A program made the translations under genes and the position numbers. The notes beneath the pieces are model-generated. The model made no database searches. It saw nothing but the letters and a program-made list of their open reading frames with translations, and was not told where the DNA came from. This document shows positions 1-11,794 of a stretch of 64,000 nt of DNA, piece after piece (position 1 is the stretch's first letter; each line of letters begins with the position of its first letter). Source of the stretch: Chrysoperla carnea (Eukaryota > Arthropoda > Insecta > Neuroptera > Chrysopidae); the NCBI RefSeq assembly GCF_905475395.1, contig NC_058341.1, forward strand, positions 33,743,501 through 33,807,500. The letters run 5' to 3'.

Positions 1-766
1 TATAGATTAAGGATATAAGATAAGATAATTATTGAATATATAAAAGTCTCTTTAGATGACGTTATGCATCAGCATAATTATCTTCGTTACTTAAAATTTT
101 CTAAAATATAAGAGCATCTATAACGATGCTCTAATTCAAGCGTCCTCATGATGATTGGACGTGCTCATAAAAGACAATACCTTGTGAAATATTGACTTTG
201 TTTTACATCAAATGGGTCTAGATTCCCCACATATAAATATATCCTCTTAGAAACTTGGATCAATGTGATAGTGGCAGATTTTAAAGCCGATAAAATTTTA
301 GATTTAGAAGTGGCAAAGGGCACCACTATTAAATCACTCATATACACAATATGGGAGGCCTCTGTGCTTACCGGAATACCTTACTCAAGTCAATATAGCA
401 AAAAATTATTTTCTTTTTTCCTCCATCATCTTTTCGAATTTATTTAAATTTTATATAGAATTTGGTTATTTAGCGTTTGAATGGTGATTTTCTGGGGTAT
501 CAATTCAAAGAAACGAATCTCAGAAGTGTCGACCAGTTGCTGAAGCCCCGCTCGTGTATGATTGATGTCACACAAGTCCCGTTTTTGTATGATTGATGAC
601 AATGAATTAATACTTTTATACAAAAATATGTGAGAAAAACGATCGATACCTTTTTAATTTTTCAGGAGTATTTTATTCATTGATTATTCATATCTTAACT
701 TGAGGCTATTTTCCATAATAATTTTCCATTTAACATATTATTAATTGTGATTACCTTTAATTCTAG

Positions 767-1828
767 GGCTGGTATATTGTTAACTGGAATTGTTCGAATT
801 GATACATTATTTGTAAATTCTAAAATAGAATATAGTTTGAGTATTGAGCCAAAATTGAATCTTGTATCCGATATTGAATTTTATTCTGGTGTATCTTTAT
901 GCATGCAATTGAAACAACCAGATACAGTAGTAAGGTAAGTTATCACTGAGGATCTACCACGAAATAGACAATGATTAAGAATCTGAGCAGGAACCTGCTC
1001 CATAATCCCCCTTTGTGACACATAGAATCGAATTCTTGTTGAAATAAGTAACAAAATATAATACATGTGATGCCATCTATTATTACTTATTGGTTCTATT
1101 ATCAATAGTATGGTAATACATATGACGTAATTTTGTAAGATAGAATGTTCTTATATAGATATGTATGTACCAACAGAATAAAACATAGTTCGTTACAAAA
1201 CATAGTTGTGTTCACTTCTAAGAGGTTATGGGCCCAGAAATCAGAATGTCTTTAAAAATTTTTCAATTCAATGGACCATTAGCCATATAACTTTCGTAAA
1301 TTTTAATTAATAACTGCATAACACATCTGACTTTATGTGTGGTAACTTTTCCGTTTTCACCTAAATTTCTTGCAGTATTCTTGTGATAGATAAAAGAACC
1401 TCCGTTTGTGTATCACCTGTAGATTTTTGAAGCTATGCTTCTTTAAGCTCGTTATAAAAAATTGCGCTTATATAATAAGTACACACATACTTTTTAAAAG
1501 GAAAAACTCTTGAAAGAATTTTAAAAGGACTTGGAATTACAAATATTTGTGTAATTAAAATTAATAATAACTGAAATCATTAATAGTACAGTGAATCGAA
1601 AAATTATAAAAAAAATTTCTCTGTATAATCGTATTTTTTATCTATTAATTTTTTAAAATAAAATTCTATTTTATTTTTAGGCATAATATATATAAAATTG
1701 AACGGATACCAGGAAGTAAACATAAACTTCGAAAGTCAACATACAAAGTCAGTAAAGTACCCGGAAAAACGTATGCATTAAATCAAAAAAATAATGAAAT
1801 GTGCAATGTTATATTTAAGGATAAATAA
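767..1828 (+). CDS. Mtp: Microsomal triglyceride transfer protein, last two exons (3' end of gene)
   Basis: Two joined exons, 767..934 and 1681..1828. The first follows a TTCTAG acceptor and ends at AG|GTAAGT. The second follows TTTTTAG, restores the Arg codon across the junction and ends at TAA, with overlapping AATAAA-type signals just after it. The roughly 105 residues include LTGIVRIDTLF, a beta-strand-like stretch, then VSLCMQ and, near the end, NNEMCNVIF. As I recall the family, human MTTP has a matching C-terminus (a VCMQ stretch, then ENSEMCKVVF). MTP is an ER-lumen large lipid transfer protein that loads lipid onto apolipoprotein; these residues belong to its C-terminal lipid-binding beta-sheet region. 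All upstream exons lie before base 767 and were not found in 1-766, so the gene continues left of the window. The reading frame is intact, so I treat it as functional. Confidence 0.85.
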
Positions 1829-3576
1829 ATAAATTTTTAATTTTTTGTTATGTTTCAATTATTTCAATTGAATGAATCTTACAAGACAACCCCTGAGCTG
1901 AAGATTCAAATATTAAAACATTATTTGTTGAAAATAAATACTAATTCGCATCCTTTTTTTTTATTCTATGCAAATTTTAAATAGATTAAAAAAAATTTCG
2001 TAGAATGGTAGAAAATTATAACAAAAAAAAGCCCCCTATATTTTAGTATTGCCACCCCAGATGTGTAAATATATAAAGAAAACTATCGAAGAGAAAAGTA
2101 ATAACATTTATTATTTAACAGAAAATTCTTAAGGAACAAATCTGTTCAAAGCAAACCATGATTATAAATTGACAACTATAAAATAGTATATTACACATCT
2201 AGGGAGCAAATTTTTTATGGGTCTAATAACAGAGAGTCTATTTTAATGGAAGAATTCCTTTAGCTTCATAATTAACAAGAATAAAGTATCTACATAATTT
2301 TAAAACTTGTTTCACATGCAAATTTATGTTAAATATAAAATTAGCATGAGGTATACAAAAAAGAAATATATTTAGCAACAATAACATTAAAATAAAAAAA
2401 ACATAATTCAAATAATTAAACTGGTATAAGACAAGCTTGTATTTTGCAAAATGTATGCCATCAAACACAGATACGTTTTCTACGGTTAACGACGACCTTT
2501 ACCATTTTTTTACCTTCTGAATTTTTTAACTTGGACAATATCTTTTGAATGTAAATTATTTATAAATGAAAGTGGATTTCCTAGGAAAAAAGAGTAACAT
2601 CAAAAATCTACTCAAATTAGTGCATCATGTATGGAGGAAGTAATATCAATGATGTTTGTTATACTGGATATATCATCTTATGTTTTTTTTTTCAAACTTC
2701 ATGTTAGTACAGTTAAAGATGTTACAACCTGCTAAAACCTCATTAGTGTTTCTTGGGTGTCAAATATCATTAATAAGGCATAGAGTTAGTGGCCCAAATG
2801 TTTCTATTTGTTAATAAACAATAAATTGTTAATTAAATGAAACGGTCAATGCAAAAGTTTATTTAAAAAAATTAATAAATAGGCAACTTGTATTGCGTGT
2901 AAGTTATACATATATACATTTGTATAATACATTTCGATATATATGTAATACAAGTTGCCTATTTATTAATTTTTAAGTCAACTTTTTTATTGATATTTTC
3001 ATTTAATTAACAATAAATTGTTTATTTACAAATATAAACATTTGCTCCATAACTCATGCATTTCTATTGATATTGTAACATTTTTACTGCAATATATAGA
3101 TTGAAGACTATCTTCCCAACAATTAAAATTTTATACAACAAACAGTATTGAAACTAATGATTTTTTGAGATCGACAGTGTTATCAGTTATGGTATTGATT
3201 GAGTTTTTATGGTGAAAACACCCAATATCAGACTTTGTTGGCCCAATTCGACATTAGACAGTAAATGTTGTAATATATGGCGGGGCTCTTATCTTATTAG
3301 CTGATCATTCGATATTAGATAAGCAATGCTCCATTATTTTTAGGTATTTTTCGAGCTCTCACCGCTGTCGGAATATTGAGCATGTAGAACGGCGTGCCTT
3401 ATAACTAGAGGTAAAAATCACCGAAGCACAGCTTGGTATTATCGCTGTTGTTTTCAAAATCGATTCCTGTTTGAATATAGGGCAGTATAATCTATTATCA
3501 TTTGTGTGAGTGCCGCTGAAGAAGTTATGAGAAATGTCTAGGCTGACCGATCGGACTAAAATGAACGTCGCTCAAG
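1829..3576. other. Intergenic stretch between Mtp and the Pro/Cys-rich gene
   Basis: No coding sequence is supported here. The stretch is AT-rich and contains one complete foldback MITE at 2796..3043, listed separately. The two flanking genes are convergent (Mtp on +, the next gene on -), so this interval should hold both 3' ends. Confidence 0.6.
2796..3043. repeat. Foldback MITE, family A copy 1
   Basis: A 248 bp element with long terminal inverted repeats. The left arm begins AAATGTTTCTATTTGTTAAT and the right arm ends in its near reverse complement, TTTACAAATATAAACATTT. Further in, ATAGGCAACTTGTATT pairs with AATACAAGTTGCCTAT. Nearly the whole element can fold on itself and it has no coding capacity. 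A second, right-truncated copy is at 19395..19613, and the inner part of the same family makes up the tandem array at 9414..10060. Confidence 0.8.
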
Positions 3577-5617
3577 TCACTTTACTTTATACTCACTTAT
3601 ATTTTGCTTAAACATATTATACATTCTTCTTAAAAGATTTATATTTTGATTATCGTTTTTCCGCTTTATACAATATCGAATTAATGGTTGTGGTGAGCAA
3701 TGCCTACCACAACTTCCTTTTGTACATTTAACACATGTTTTTCTCATTGATGTATTATATTTTTCTTCACATGCTTTTTTTGATTTACAAGTATAATAAA
3801 CTTGGCATTTTTTATTCTTGAGTATTGGCCTGTTGAATATGATAAACAAACAAAATATAAGCTTAACACCTTTAATTAAATATAAGCTTAACACCTTAAT
3901 TTTAAATGAAAGCCTCGTGAGAATACTTCTGAAGCGAAAATGCAATTGTTTTACACGATAAGATATTCTTTTAATTAAAATACAAGAATGAACGTACCTT
4001 AACCTGGAGCTTGAGCGAGGATTTCTGAAAAAGAAAACATTGATATCAGTCGATTTATATTATGTATAGATACATCTGAATATTTTAATTTTTCGGGAAA
4101 TTAGTGCCGAATATTCGTTTCGTTGAAGTTGTTTATTATGTAAATCGTCATTTTTAAAACAAATTGTTTTTTGAAATTTTCTTCATTTAAGTCTTGCTTT
4201 TAAGCGAAAAAAAAGTCATAAATTTGGTTCAAACCATGAGCTTTAATTTTTTTAGCCAGGAAGTTCATGATTTTTTTACCAAGTGAAGCAATTTGATAGG
4301 TGTGCTAGGTTTATGACGGTCCAAGCCTATTTTAGAAATAACGTTGTCAAAATTGATAAATGAACTAATTTATACTTATCCCGAAAAACAAAACAGTCTA
4401 GCAAAAAAACCTAAAATTAAAATTTTCTCTTGGGTCTAAATTTTTCGAATATTAAATGTTTACGTTATGTCATTTTCGAAAAGAACGTCACACGGATAGA
4501 CAGAAGCAACAAATTACCTCGAAGTTGATTAAATCGGCATATGTGTATAATATTTGAACTTACTCAGTATTAATCCCTTTTTCAAGAATTTTACATATCG
4601 GTTTGCAAACCGGAGGGTTGAGTTCGGGTTCAGGCTTGGGTTTTGATTTATTTGGTTGGCATGGGCAGTGTGGTGGGCATTTTGGTATCGGTGGACACTG
4701 CGGGCAAGGTGGTATATCCTCATCTGGATCTATTAAAAATGATATCAAGGAATCTGTATCCGAAGTTTTTGTCTGGTTTTTATTTTCTGGTTGGGCTAAT
4801 GTTTTTTGTTCCTGTGTTTGTTCTTTCTCTAGCTTATTAAACGAATTTTGATCTACAGGACGATCTGATGATGAATTATTCGGCAAATGTTTTGATGTCT
4901 CCGGTGATGACCTGATTGTTGGCTGATTTGGTGGTTTCTTTCCTAGTTATTTCAAATTTTATAGAAAGTAAATTCTGTAGAAAAATTTTCCTGAAAATTT
5001 CTTGGAATCATTCTAGAAGTTATAAGAATCGTAAAAGCCATCATCGTATAGAAAGGCATCGTTTACCAACTGGCCAAATGTTACCTTCGGCGTTTTGCTG
5101 TTAAATTTTATACGAAACAGTAGAAGTAAGTACTTGAATACAATGCATGAATTTTGGCAGCGCTAACTGAAACGATATTTTCGTTTTTCCAAAGCTAAAT
5201 GTAAACGTATAAATAAATGTAAACTGCAGAGTCTTTCAAAGTAAGATGATGACTTTGGTGCTATCTTATGAATAACCTGATGATTTTTGTGACGGCGTTG
5301 GTGACGGTGACTTAAACATTGGTTGGGTTGGTTTATTATAGTTTGGTTCATTTTCTTTTTTTTCTTTTACTTCCTCCGGTGGTGGAACAGTAACTTTCTC
5401 GCATTGCTGTAGGGCTTCATCATATTTTCGTTCCAACCCAAGTACAGCTTTTCCACATATCTTTAGATATTGCATTTGAATTTGTGTATACTTGATTACC
5501 TCTTTCTTAATAGAAGTGCTAGAATGATTAAAATTTGTTTCTTGAAGCTCTAGATACAGGACGATATTGTCATCTTGGATTGTCATCCTGATCAATGGTC
5601 CAAATGAGTGGAGCCTT
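3577..5617 (-). CDS. Unrecognised Pro/Cys-rich protein, three linked exons
   Basis: Exons in transcript order are 5617..5277, 4942..4564 and 3829..3577. Acceptors are TTTTAG, AACTAG and TTCAACAG; donors are CAG|GTTATT (weak) and GA|GTAAGTTC (strong). Phases agree at both junctions, giving 323 open residues to a TGA stop at 3577..3579. Exon 1 carries a helical Gln/Lys-rich stretch, with KICGKAVLGLERKYDEALQQ as its clearest part, and a Pro/Lys tail. Exon 2 is polar, then becomes CPQCPPIPKCPPHCPCQP. Exon 3 is basic and Cys-rich, with CVKCTKGSCGRHC. The true start is uncertain: either an ATG at 5586 or an unseen upstream exon. I do not recognise the family. If the weak GTTATT donor is unused, exon 1 ends at its own stop at 5266..5268. 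A small alternative exon near 4000..4027 would end the protein early. Confidence 0.6.
4000..4027 (-). other. Possible small alternative exon of the Pro/Cys-rich gene
   Basis: On the minus strand a clean polypyrimidine tract and CAG acceptor (TTCTTTTTCAG) precede a 27-nt stretch that is followed by a GTACGT donor. Joined to the 4942..4564 exon it keeps frame for seven residues (ILAQAPG) and then meets TAA. It could be a terminal alternative exon or a cryptic site. The main model skips it. Confidence 0.35.
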
Positions 5618-6658
5618 CTAAAACCATTTGTATCAGATTGAACAATTTTGTAATTTAACCGATTTTTAGTTCAATTTTGTACTTGCTCACCAGCCAAATA
5701 TTTTTGGTGCGCTGTTAAAAATATTGTGATAAAATATGATTTTAAAATCGTAATAATTTTTTGAGCAATTAAGATTGTGGATTTGATTTTGGTTAGGTTA
5801 AAAGACGATAAAAAACCGTTTGTCGACATGCAGCAAATAAGAGCAAAGGAAATTTTTGAGACTTGGTATATATACTCAGTGTAATTAAAATTTTTTTTTA
5901 GGCTTGGCCCGTAGCATAATATTATTGAAATATTATTTATTTTATTTTATTTTATTTTCTTTTAATAATTTGTTGTGGTCTATTTTGTAATTGAATTTGG
6001 GAAAATTACCTTTTCTGTTGTAAATTTTATATCACGTACTGCTCTATTTTTTGGAAAATTAAGTCGCATTATAACTATGCAATCACATTAAATTTTTATA
6101 TTTCTTAATTCATACACATTTAATTTTGATTAAGATAGATAAAAATGCTGAACTTTAAATTTTTATTAACACAATTAAAAATATCATTAAAAAATCTGTC
6201 AAACAAAATTAAAATATCATGGGCTACTGTCATAGGCATTGAAACACTTTTTACTTTCTTAATCAATTTTAAGGAATTATTATTTATTCGCTTATTATTA
6301 GCAATTCTTGGGTTATAAATATTTCATTAATTAATTATTTATTTTTTTCATTAATTCAATTGCAGACGCTTTTCCTCTTTAATTTTAAGTGCGGGTTTAT
6401 TGATATCATTATGTAGATTTATATTTGAAAATTAATATTTTGTTTTGATTAGTAAACTTAATACTCTTCTGGGATAATTACAATATGATTTTTCATGAAA
6501 ACTTTCTTTTTCTTGTTATAATTAAATAAAAATCGTTATATATTTTAAATTTTGTTTTATACTTTAAATTTTATATCCTATTTTTTCTTTCAGAACAAAA
6601 TTATCAATTAATTAATTATTTAGCAATAGTATTAAGTTAATTATATTATTTTTAAGTA

Positions 6659-6850
6659 GCAGGATGGCTGTGTGGATATAGCAATTGCCTATGAAAGCAA
6701 GGTATGCTGGTTCGTATCCTGGTAGGGTCATAATTTTTACTTTTAAATTAAATTTTTTTTCTGATATTAAAAATTTTCCACTCTTTTTGTTGTTTAAATT
6801 ATCTATATAACCCGCCCTCTTGCTATAAATAACTCCAGTTATATATATGT
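6659..6850 (+). repeat. tRNA-derived SINE-like element, copy 1
   Basis: The first ~70 bases look like a decayed tRNA: an A-box-like stretch (GTGTGGATATAGCA) and a B-box-like GGTTCGTATCC about 35 bases later. It is followed by an AT-rich body ending in a CCGCCCTCTTGCTATAAATA segment. The head and that body segment recur together at 12361..12555, which supports a dispersed SINE rather than a tRNA gene. Stems are too degraded for a working tRNA. Confidence 0.6.
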
Positions 6851-7229
6851 CATAAATCATTATTCTGTCAGGGGGTGGAATTTAAAATAATCATAAATAT
6901 ATCTCACTCTTTAAAATCATGTTTTCCTGTTACAAAATATTAAAAATATGTACAAAAATGGCTTGGTTATGCTATAATTTGAAACTTTTTAATAGGAGAA
7001 CATGTCATATAGTTTATCTCACTCATATTCTCCTATTACAAAATATTAAAATTAGTATTTGTAATTAAAAAATCGCTCGTTAAGACTAAAATTTTAAATT
7101 TTGTAACAGAAGAACATGTTATATATTTTATCCCCTTTTTTAATAACATATTCGCCTATTACAAAATATTAAAAAATATTTTGCTAGCTTTTTTGTCGTA
7201 CATGTGAAAATTTATTTATTCTTGTTTTA

Positions 7230-7496
7230 GCTCCGCGATCTTAGCACCTCATGTGCGGAATTTCGATTGACCAATTATACCATATGAAAGGTCAGAAATT
7301 GGTCATAAAAGGTCAGTTGGTCTCATTAATTGATCAGCATCAGAAAATTTTTTATTAAAGATTAAAGCTTTTCAAGGTCAATTAATAAGTTTAGCACCTC
7401 ATTCGCAGAAAAAATAAAAAACTCCACCTATGCGCGATCGGGAAGCATTCGCTGATAATTGGTCAGCTAATATAAATAATTGGTCAGTTTAATTTA
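7230..7496. repeat. Left arm of distant inverted repeat
   Basis: Starts GCTCCGCGATCTTAGCACC and contains several TTGGTCA motifs. Its reverse complement is at 13593..13808 with high similarity. The left arm carries about 50 extra bases in its middle. The two arms bracket roughly 6 kb that includes the carotenoid oxygenase exons. Confidence 0.75.
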
Positions 7497-7690
7497 ATAT
7501 TAAAAAAAATTAAAAAAGTTGTCTCTGTCGTAACGCGCATGCTTTGAGCCGAATGGTTTTATCAGGGCAGTGAGTACTTACGCACAGCTCTTCACTATAA
7601 ACCAGACAGAGTAGGGGAAATATTTTTTTTATAATTTATTACTTTTAAAAAAATGAATTTTTCCTTTTATTTAAATTTTTCACTCTTTTT

Positions 7691-8175
7691 ATACCATGTA
7701 TATATGAAATATACATAGTATATTAAGTTTAGTCCCAAGTTTGTAACGCTTAAAAATAATGATGTTAATATAAAAATTTTGTCATAGGTGTTCGTAAAAT
7801 CACCTAATTAGTCCATTTCCGGTTGTCCGTCCGTCCATCCGTCCGTCTTTGGACACGATAACTCAAAAACGAAAAAAGATATCGAGCTGAAATTTTTACA
7901 GCGTACTCAGGACGTAAAAAGTGAGGTCAAGTTCGTAAATGAGCATCATAGGTGAATTGGGTCTTGGGTCCGTAGGACGCATCTTGTAAACCGTTAGAGA
8001 TAGAACAAAAGTTTAAATGTAAATTTTTTTTTCATAAACATCACTGTTTACTCGTGAGGGCGCCAATTAGGCGGAAATTTTATAATAGGTACTATACTTG
8101 ATTATCAGTTATGTATGTGTCACATGTTTGTATGTGTAATGTGATAAATAAATCAACACTGACTATGCATGGTAT
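7691..8175. repeat. Dispersed ~500 bp repeat, family C copy 1
   Basis: Begins ATACCATGTATAT and ends in ATGCATGGTAT, so its ends are short inverted repeats (10 of 11 bases). Inside are a CCGT-rich simple stretch and diagnostic words such as ACTCAAAAACG and GTAAACCGTTAGAGATAG. Other copies are at 28368..28893 (perfect 11-base ends) and 42388..42706 (right end missing). Non-coding and probably non-autonomous. Confidence 0.75.
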
Positions 8176-8898
8176 TTCAACAATTAACTCAGTCAATTGT
8201 TTGTTTTCACTTGTATTATATATATTTGTACATATGTCACCTATAAAAAATTTGAATGAATAATAATAATGGTTATTTTATATAGTAAAAAATCAATTTT
8301 CGGGATAACGTTTTCAAATTAATATAAATAAATAAATATCGTTATATATTTTAAATTTTGTTTTATTTTATTCTATCCCATTTTTCCTTTCAGAACAAAA
8401 TTATTAATTAACTAATTAATTTTTTTTTTAGTAAAGGTACAAACAAATTCTTATAAAATATAGGTGAGATAAAGAAGTTGGATTGTAAATACGTAATATT
8501 CTTTTTGGATTTTCATTTTATTTTTGTGTGGTATTTGGTTTGTAAAAAAAAAGTTGATGCAAAAAAATTTTTTTAAGATGAAATTAATTATATGGAATTA
8601 TGTGCAAGTAATTCGTAAATAGTTTTTATGTATTTTGATTTCATTTAAATAAAGTTGAAAACTCAAACCCTGTTTTTATTTTATTTTTCCCCATCTCTCT
8701 GTAGCTATACAATATTATTTCAGTTAAAAATAGGTAAGTATTTCGAACTTCACGATAGGTAAGTATTTCAAACTTCGTTTGCCATTTTTTTTTTTTGTAA
8801 TAATACTACTCAAAATTTTCCGAAAATGAGTTTTACTTTTTGTTATAATTTAAGAAAGTCGAAAATATGAATATAATTATTTATTAATATGAATAACA

Positions 8899-8972
8899 GA
8901 GCCCTAATGGTATAATGGTTAGCGTATCTGACTTCGAATAAATAGTCCCTTGGTTCGAAACTAGGTGAGGAC
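8899..8972 (+). repeat. tRNA-Arg-like SINE head, copy 1
   Basis: The sequence runs GAGCCCTAATGGTATAATGG, then a TTAGCG A-box-like region, TGACTTCGAAT resembling an Arg(TCG) anticodon loop, and a B-box-like GGTTCGAAACT. The anticodon stem does not pair (CTGAC against AATAAATAG) and the acceptor ends do not match, so it is a tRNA-derived repeat and not a tRNA gene. A second copy is at 13108..13179. Confidence 0.6.
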
Positions 8973-9073
8973 ATATATTAAAAAAATTTTTATTTTAATT
9001 TTTTTCAAATTTCCACCACAGCATGTTTGCCTAGTAAATGATGAAAAAATTAGTTTTTTTTCGTTCAAAAACT

Positions 9074-9347
9074 TCAATTTTTTTCACATTTCTACTAGGA
9101 GAACATCAAGGACGGACGGAATAAGTAGTACCTGATAGCAAGGTAATTGTTGTCACCTTTTAAGTCAGAAAGTTAGTGGTCTGCACACCCGTGTTTGGTG
9201 AGTGTGACCTCTAGTGGGCAGACCAATAACTTTCTGCCAAAATAAAATTTTAGACTTTCGGGGTGAAAACACTTACTCACCTTTCTCCTTATCAGGAACT
9301 ACTAATTCCCACTTATGTTCTCCTAGTACAAATGTTGAAAAAATTGA
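9074..9347. repeat. Foldback MITE, family D copy 1
   Basis: A 274 bp element. Terminal inverted repeats of about 33 bases centre on TTCTACTAGGAGAACAT at the left and ATGTTCTCCTAGTACAAA at the right. An inner palindrome joins CAGAAAGTTAGTGGTCTGC to GGCAGACCAATAACTTTCTG. The whole element folds back on itself. The other copy is at 13284..13557. Related end sequences recur in alternating orientation between 6910 and 7170. Confidence 0.75.
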
Positions 9348-9413
9348 AAATTTTTTCGAAATTATATTATTTTTTGAATATAAAATTGAAGTTGGCTTAC
9401 AAAATTAATAAAT

Positions 9414-10060
9414 AAATAGGTATCTTGAATTTCGTATACTTATATATTATGTATAATAGTTTTCGATTATTAGACAAACACTTAGCATTTACGCCATACA
9501 AGTTGCCTATTGATAAATTTTTAAAATGAATAAAAAGTTTAGATTAAAATAAAATTAAATAGGCATCTTGAATTTCGATGTATAATAGTTTTCGATTATT
9601 AGACAAACACTTAGCATTTACGTCATACAAGTTGCCTATTTACAAATTTTTTAAATGAATCAAGTTTAGATTAAAATAAAATTAAATAGGCATCTTGAAT
9701 TTCGTATACTTTTACATGTATAATAGTTTTCGAATATTAGACAAACACTTAGCATTTACGCCATACAAGTTGCCTATTTACAAATTTATTAAATGAATAA
9801 AAAGTTTAGATTAAAAAAAAATTAAATAGGCATCTTGAATTTCGTATACTTATACATGTATAATAGTTTTCGATTATTAAACAAACACTTAGCATTTGCG
9901 TCATACAAGTTGCCTATTTACAAATTTTTTAAATGAATAAAAAGTTTAGTTTAAAATAAAATTAAATAGGCATCTTGAATTTCGTATACTTATACATGTA
10001 TAATAGTTTTCGATTATTAGACAAACACTTAGCATTTGCGTCATACAAGTTGCCTATTTA
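9414..10060. repeat. Tandem array of five MITE-core units
   Basis: Units start at 9414, 9557, 9684, 9824 and 9964, a spacing of 127 to 143 bases. Each begins AAATAGGCATCTTGAATTTC (first unit AAATAGGTATC) and ends ACAAGTTGCCTATTT, so each has inverted ends. The units match the inner part of MITE family A (2796..3043 and 19395..19613), including the ATAATAGTT..CGATTAT centre. They are joined by AAAAAGTTTAGATTAAAA linkers. Confidence 0.85.
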
Positions 10061-10391
10061 CAAATTTTTTTAATTGAATAAAAAGTTTAAATTAAAAAAA
10101 TTTTTTGCGAATTTTAACATGCATCGTTTTATTGAATTGAAATTTATTGTTTATTTTTTATTTAATAATGATATTTGCACCTAAGAACCACATTCCATAA
10201 GGTTTTAGCAAAATGCCAGCGGTTTCTTTCATTTTCCTTTATTAGCCGATTTTTGTAACATTTTTGCTGCTCTAATTAATTAATATAATATTTGCCTGAT
10301 TTCAAAAAATTCACTAAAACTACGTAGTCCCCCACCTCGCGTGGCAAATTCTGTATACATTATATATATTAACATTTTACTTCATTTACAG

Positions 10392-11794
10392 AATATGCAA
10401 AAAATGCCAGATTATGCAAAAATGTTTCGTGGCCGTCCTTTAAGATTTGTTTTACCTTTGGGCACACACTGTAAAAATATAAAAGTCAATCCGTGCGATT
10501 CAAATGAAAACGATTTAAAAACAAACTTAATTAATGCGAATGGAAATATTTTTGTGGTTTCAGAATTATTATGTAATTTAGGCTGTGAAACACCACGAAT
10601 TAATTATGAAAAATATTTAGGTAATATAAAATGATAAATCCATAAATAAAGCGGAAATGACATGAATTTATTATATAGTCAGCGAAAAATACAAAAATCG
10701 AATTCATTTAATGATTGGGGTGAAACAATTTTTGAAACATCACCTCAAATCTTGTTCGAAAAAGTTTTATTTCAGAGCGTTTATAGAGATATTACGAAAA
10801 ATGTTAATCTAATCTTTTAAAATTAAGTAAACAAATGTTTGAAAATCGATTAAAACATGCTGGAACAAACTAGACCAGTAAACAAGGAAACTAAAAAGTT
10901 TTAGAAAAGTAATTACTTTCTAAAAAAATCTTATAATTTCCCATTCAACAAAACCGCATTTTCAGTCAATAACAATCTGTAAATATTTCAGGGCGAGAAT
11001 ATCAATATTTTTATGCCATCAGATCAGATGTAGATTGTGATAATCCAGGAACGGTAAGTTAATAATAATTGCAAATTAAACTTATTAGCAAAGACATTGC
11101 AAATTTTTCTGAATTTTATTATTTTATTCATATAAATTTATCCATAAATAAAGAATTGATCAAAATTCTCGAGAACGATTAATTTTAGGGCAATAAAAAA
11201 AATTTGACGCAGCATCGAATGCCCCTCTTGTTTACAAACGACATTTTTTTCCAACTACCACATGCACTTTTTGGGGGAAAACTAGAGTAAAACAAAAAAA
11301 AATCTCAACTCTGCAAAGATTGATGTATCGTTGTTACTTACCTATTTGGGGAGGGGGGGGTCTCATTACACAAATTTTCAAGGAAATTTCACAAGATTTT
11401 GGAATAGGAAATCCTGTTCGATTACCTCAAAAGATATTCATATTCCTGATAAATACATTAATGGCAAAATTATTTTTAGATAATAAAAGTAGATGTAAAT
11501 AATAAAATAAAATATACTTGGTGCGAAGAAAATTGTTATCCAAGTGAACCAATATTCGTACCAAATCCAAATTCTCAATTTGAAGATGATGGAATTATAT
11601 TGGCAGCAATGATTTGGGGACATAACAAAACCAATCATGTTGGATTACTAATATTGGATGCACATACATGGCAAGAAATTGGAAGATCAGAGTTTGAAAC
11701 ACCTGGTCCTACTCCAAAATGTTTACATGGTTGGTTTAGTGATAAACATGGAAGTTTTCGAGATAAAATTGGAAATGGCTCCAGCAAGTTTTAA
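10392..11794 (+). CDS. Carotenoid oxygenase (ninaB/BCO family), three 3' exons only
   Basis: Exons 10392..10620, 10992..11053 and 11480..11794, joined at TTTACAG, TTAG|GTAATA, TTTCAG, ACG|GTAAGT and TTTTTAG in consistent phases and ending at TAA. The roughly 200 residues carry hallmarks of the C-terminal third of carotenoid cleavage dioxygenases: FRGRPLRFVLPLG, GCETPRINYEKY, YFYAIRSD, TWCEENCYPSEPIFVPNP, EDDG, and CLHGWF with the last iron-binding His. Enzymes of this family cleave carotenoids at a central double bond to give retinal, using four His around Fe(II). The other three His would be in upstream exons, which I cannot find in 5.6-10.3 kb, and the Mtp and Pro/Cys-rich genes occupy the space further left. 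It may be a 3' gene fragment moved by repeats or a gene with distant 5' exons. No internal stop or frameshift is seen. Confidence 0.8.

Larger units (their letters stand above)
8579..9387. repeat. ~800 bp direct repeat, copy 1 (SINE-like plus MITE)
   Basis: Near-identical to 12802..13596 in the same orientation; the differences I see are scattered substitutions and small indels. The block contains a tRNA-Arg-like segment at 8899 and a foldback MITE at 9074. The high identity suggests a recent duplication or recombination between copies. Confidence 0.8.
5622..10391. other. Repeat-dense non-coding block left of the carotenoid oxygenase exons
   Basis: No exon of a recognisable protein was found on either strand. 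I looked specifically for upstream carotenoid oxygenase motifs (the Fe-binding His regions) and did not see them. The block contains a SINE-like element near 6659, the left arm of an inverted repeat at 7230, a dispersed repeat at 7691, the first copy of an ~800 bp direct repeat at 8579, and a tandem MITE-core array from 9414. A roughly 90 bp segment near 6531 recurs near 8336. Confidence 0.6.

Noticed and set aside
265-447. Open frames of about 60 residues on both strands near the left edge, tested as an earlier Mtp exon
   Set aside because: The residues do not match MTP sequence expected before the 767 exon, and no convincing splice pair frames them.
4603-4851. Gly-rich plus-strand open frame
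   Set aside because: It is the antisense of the Pro/Cys-rich exon on the minus strand.
9214-9408. Two near-identical open frames at 9214 and 13424
   Set aside because: They fall inside the two copies of foldback MITE D and reflect the duplication, not a gene family.
9414-10060. CRISPR-like array
   Set aside because: Units are ~140 bp, nearly identical throughout, with no unique spacers; they are tandem MITE cores in a eukaryotic genome.
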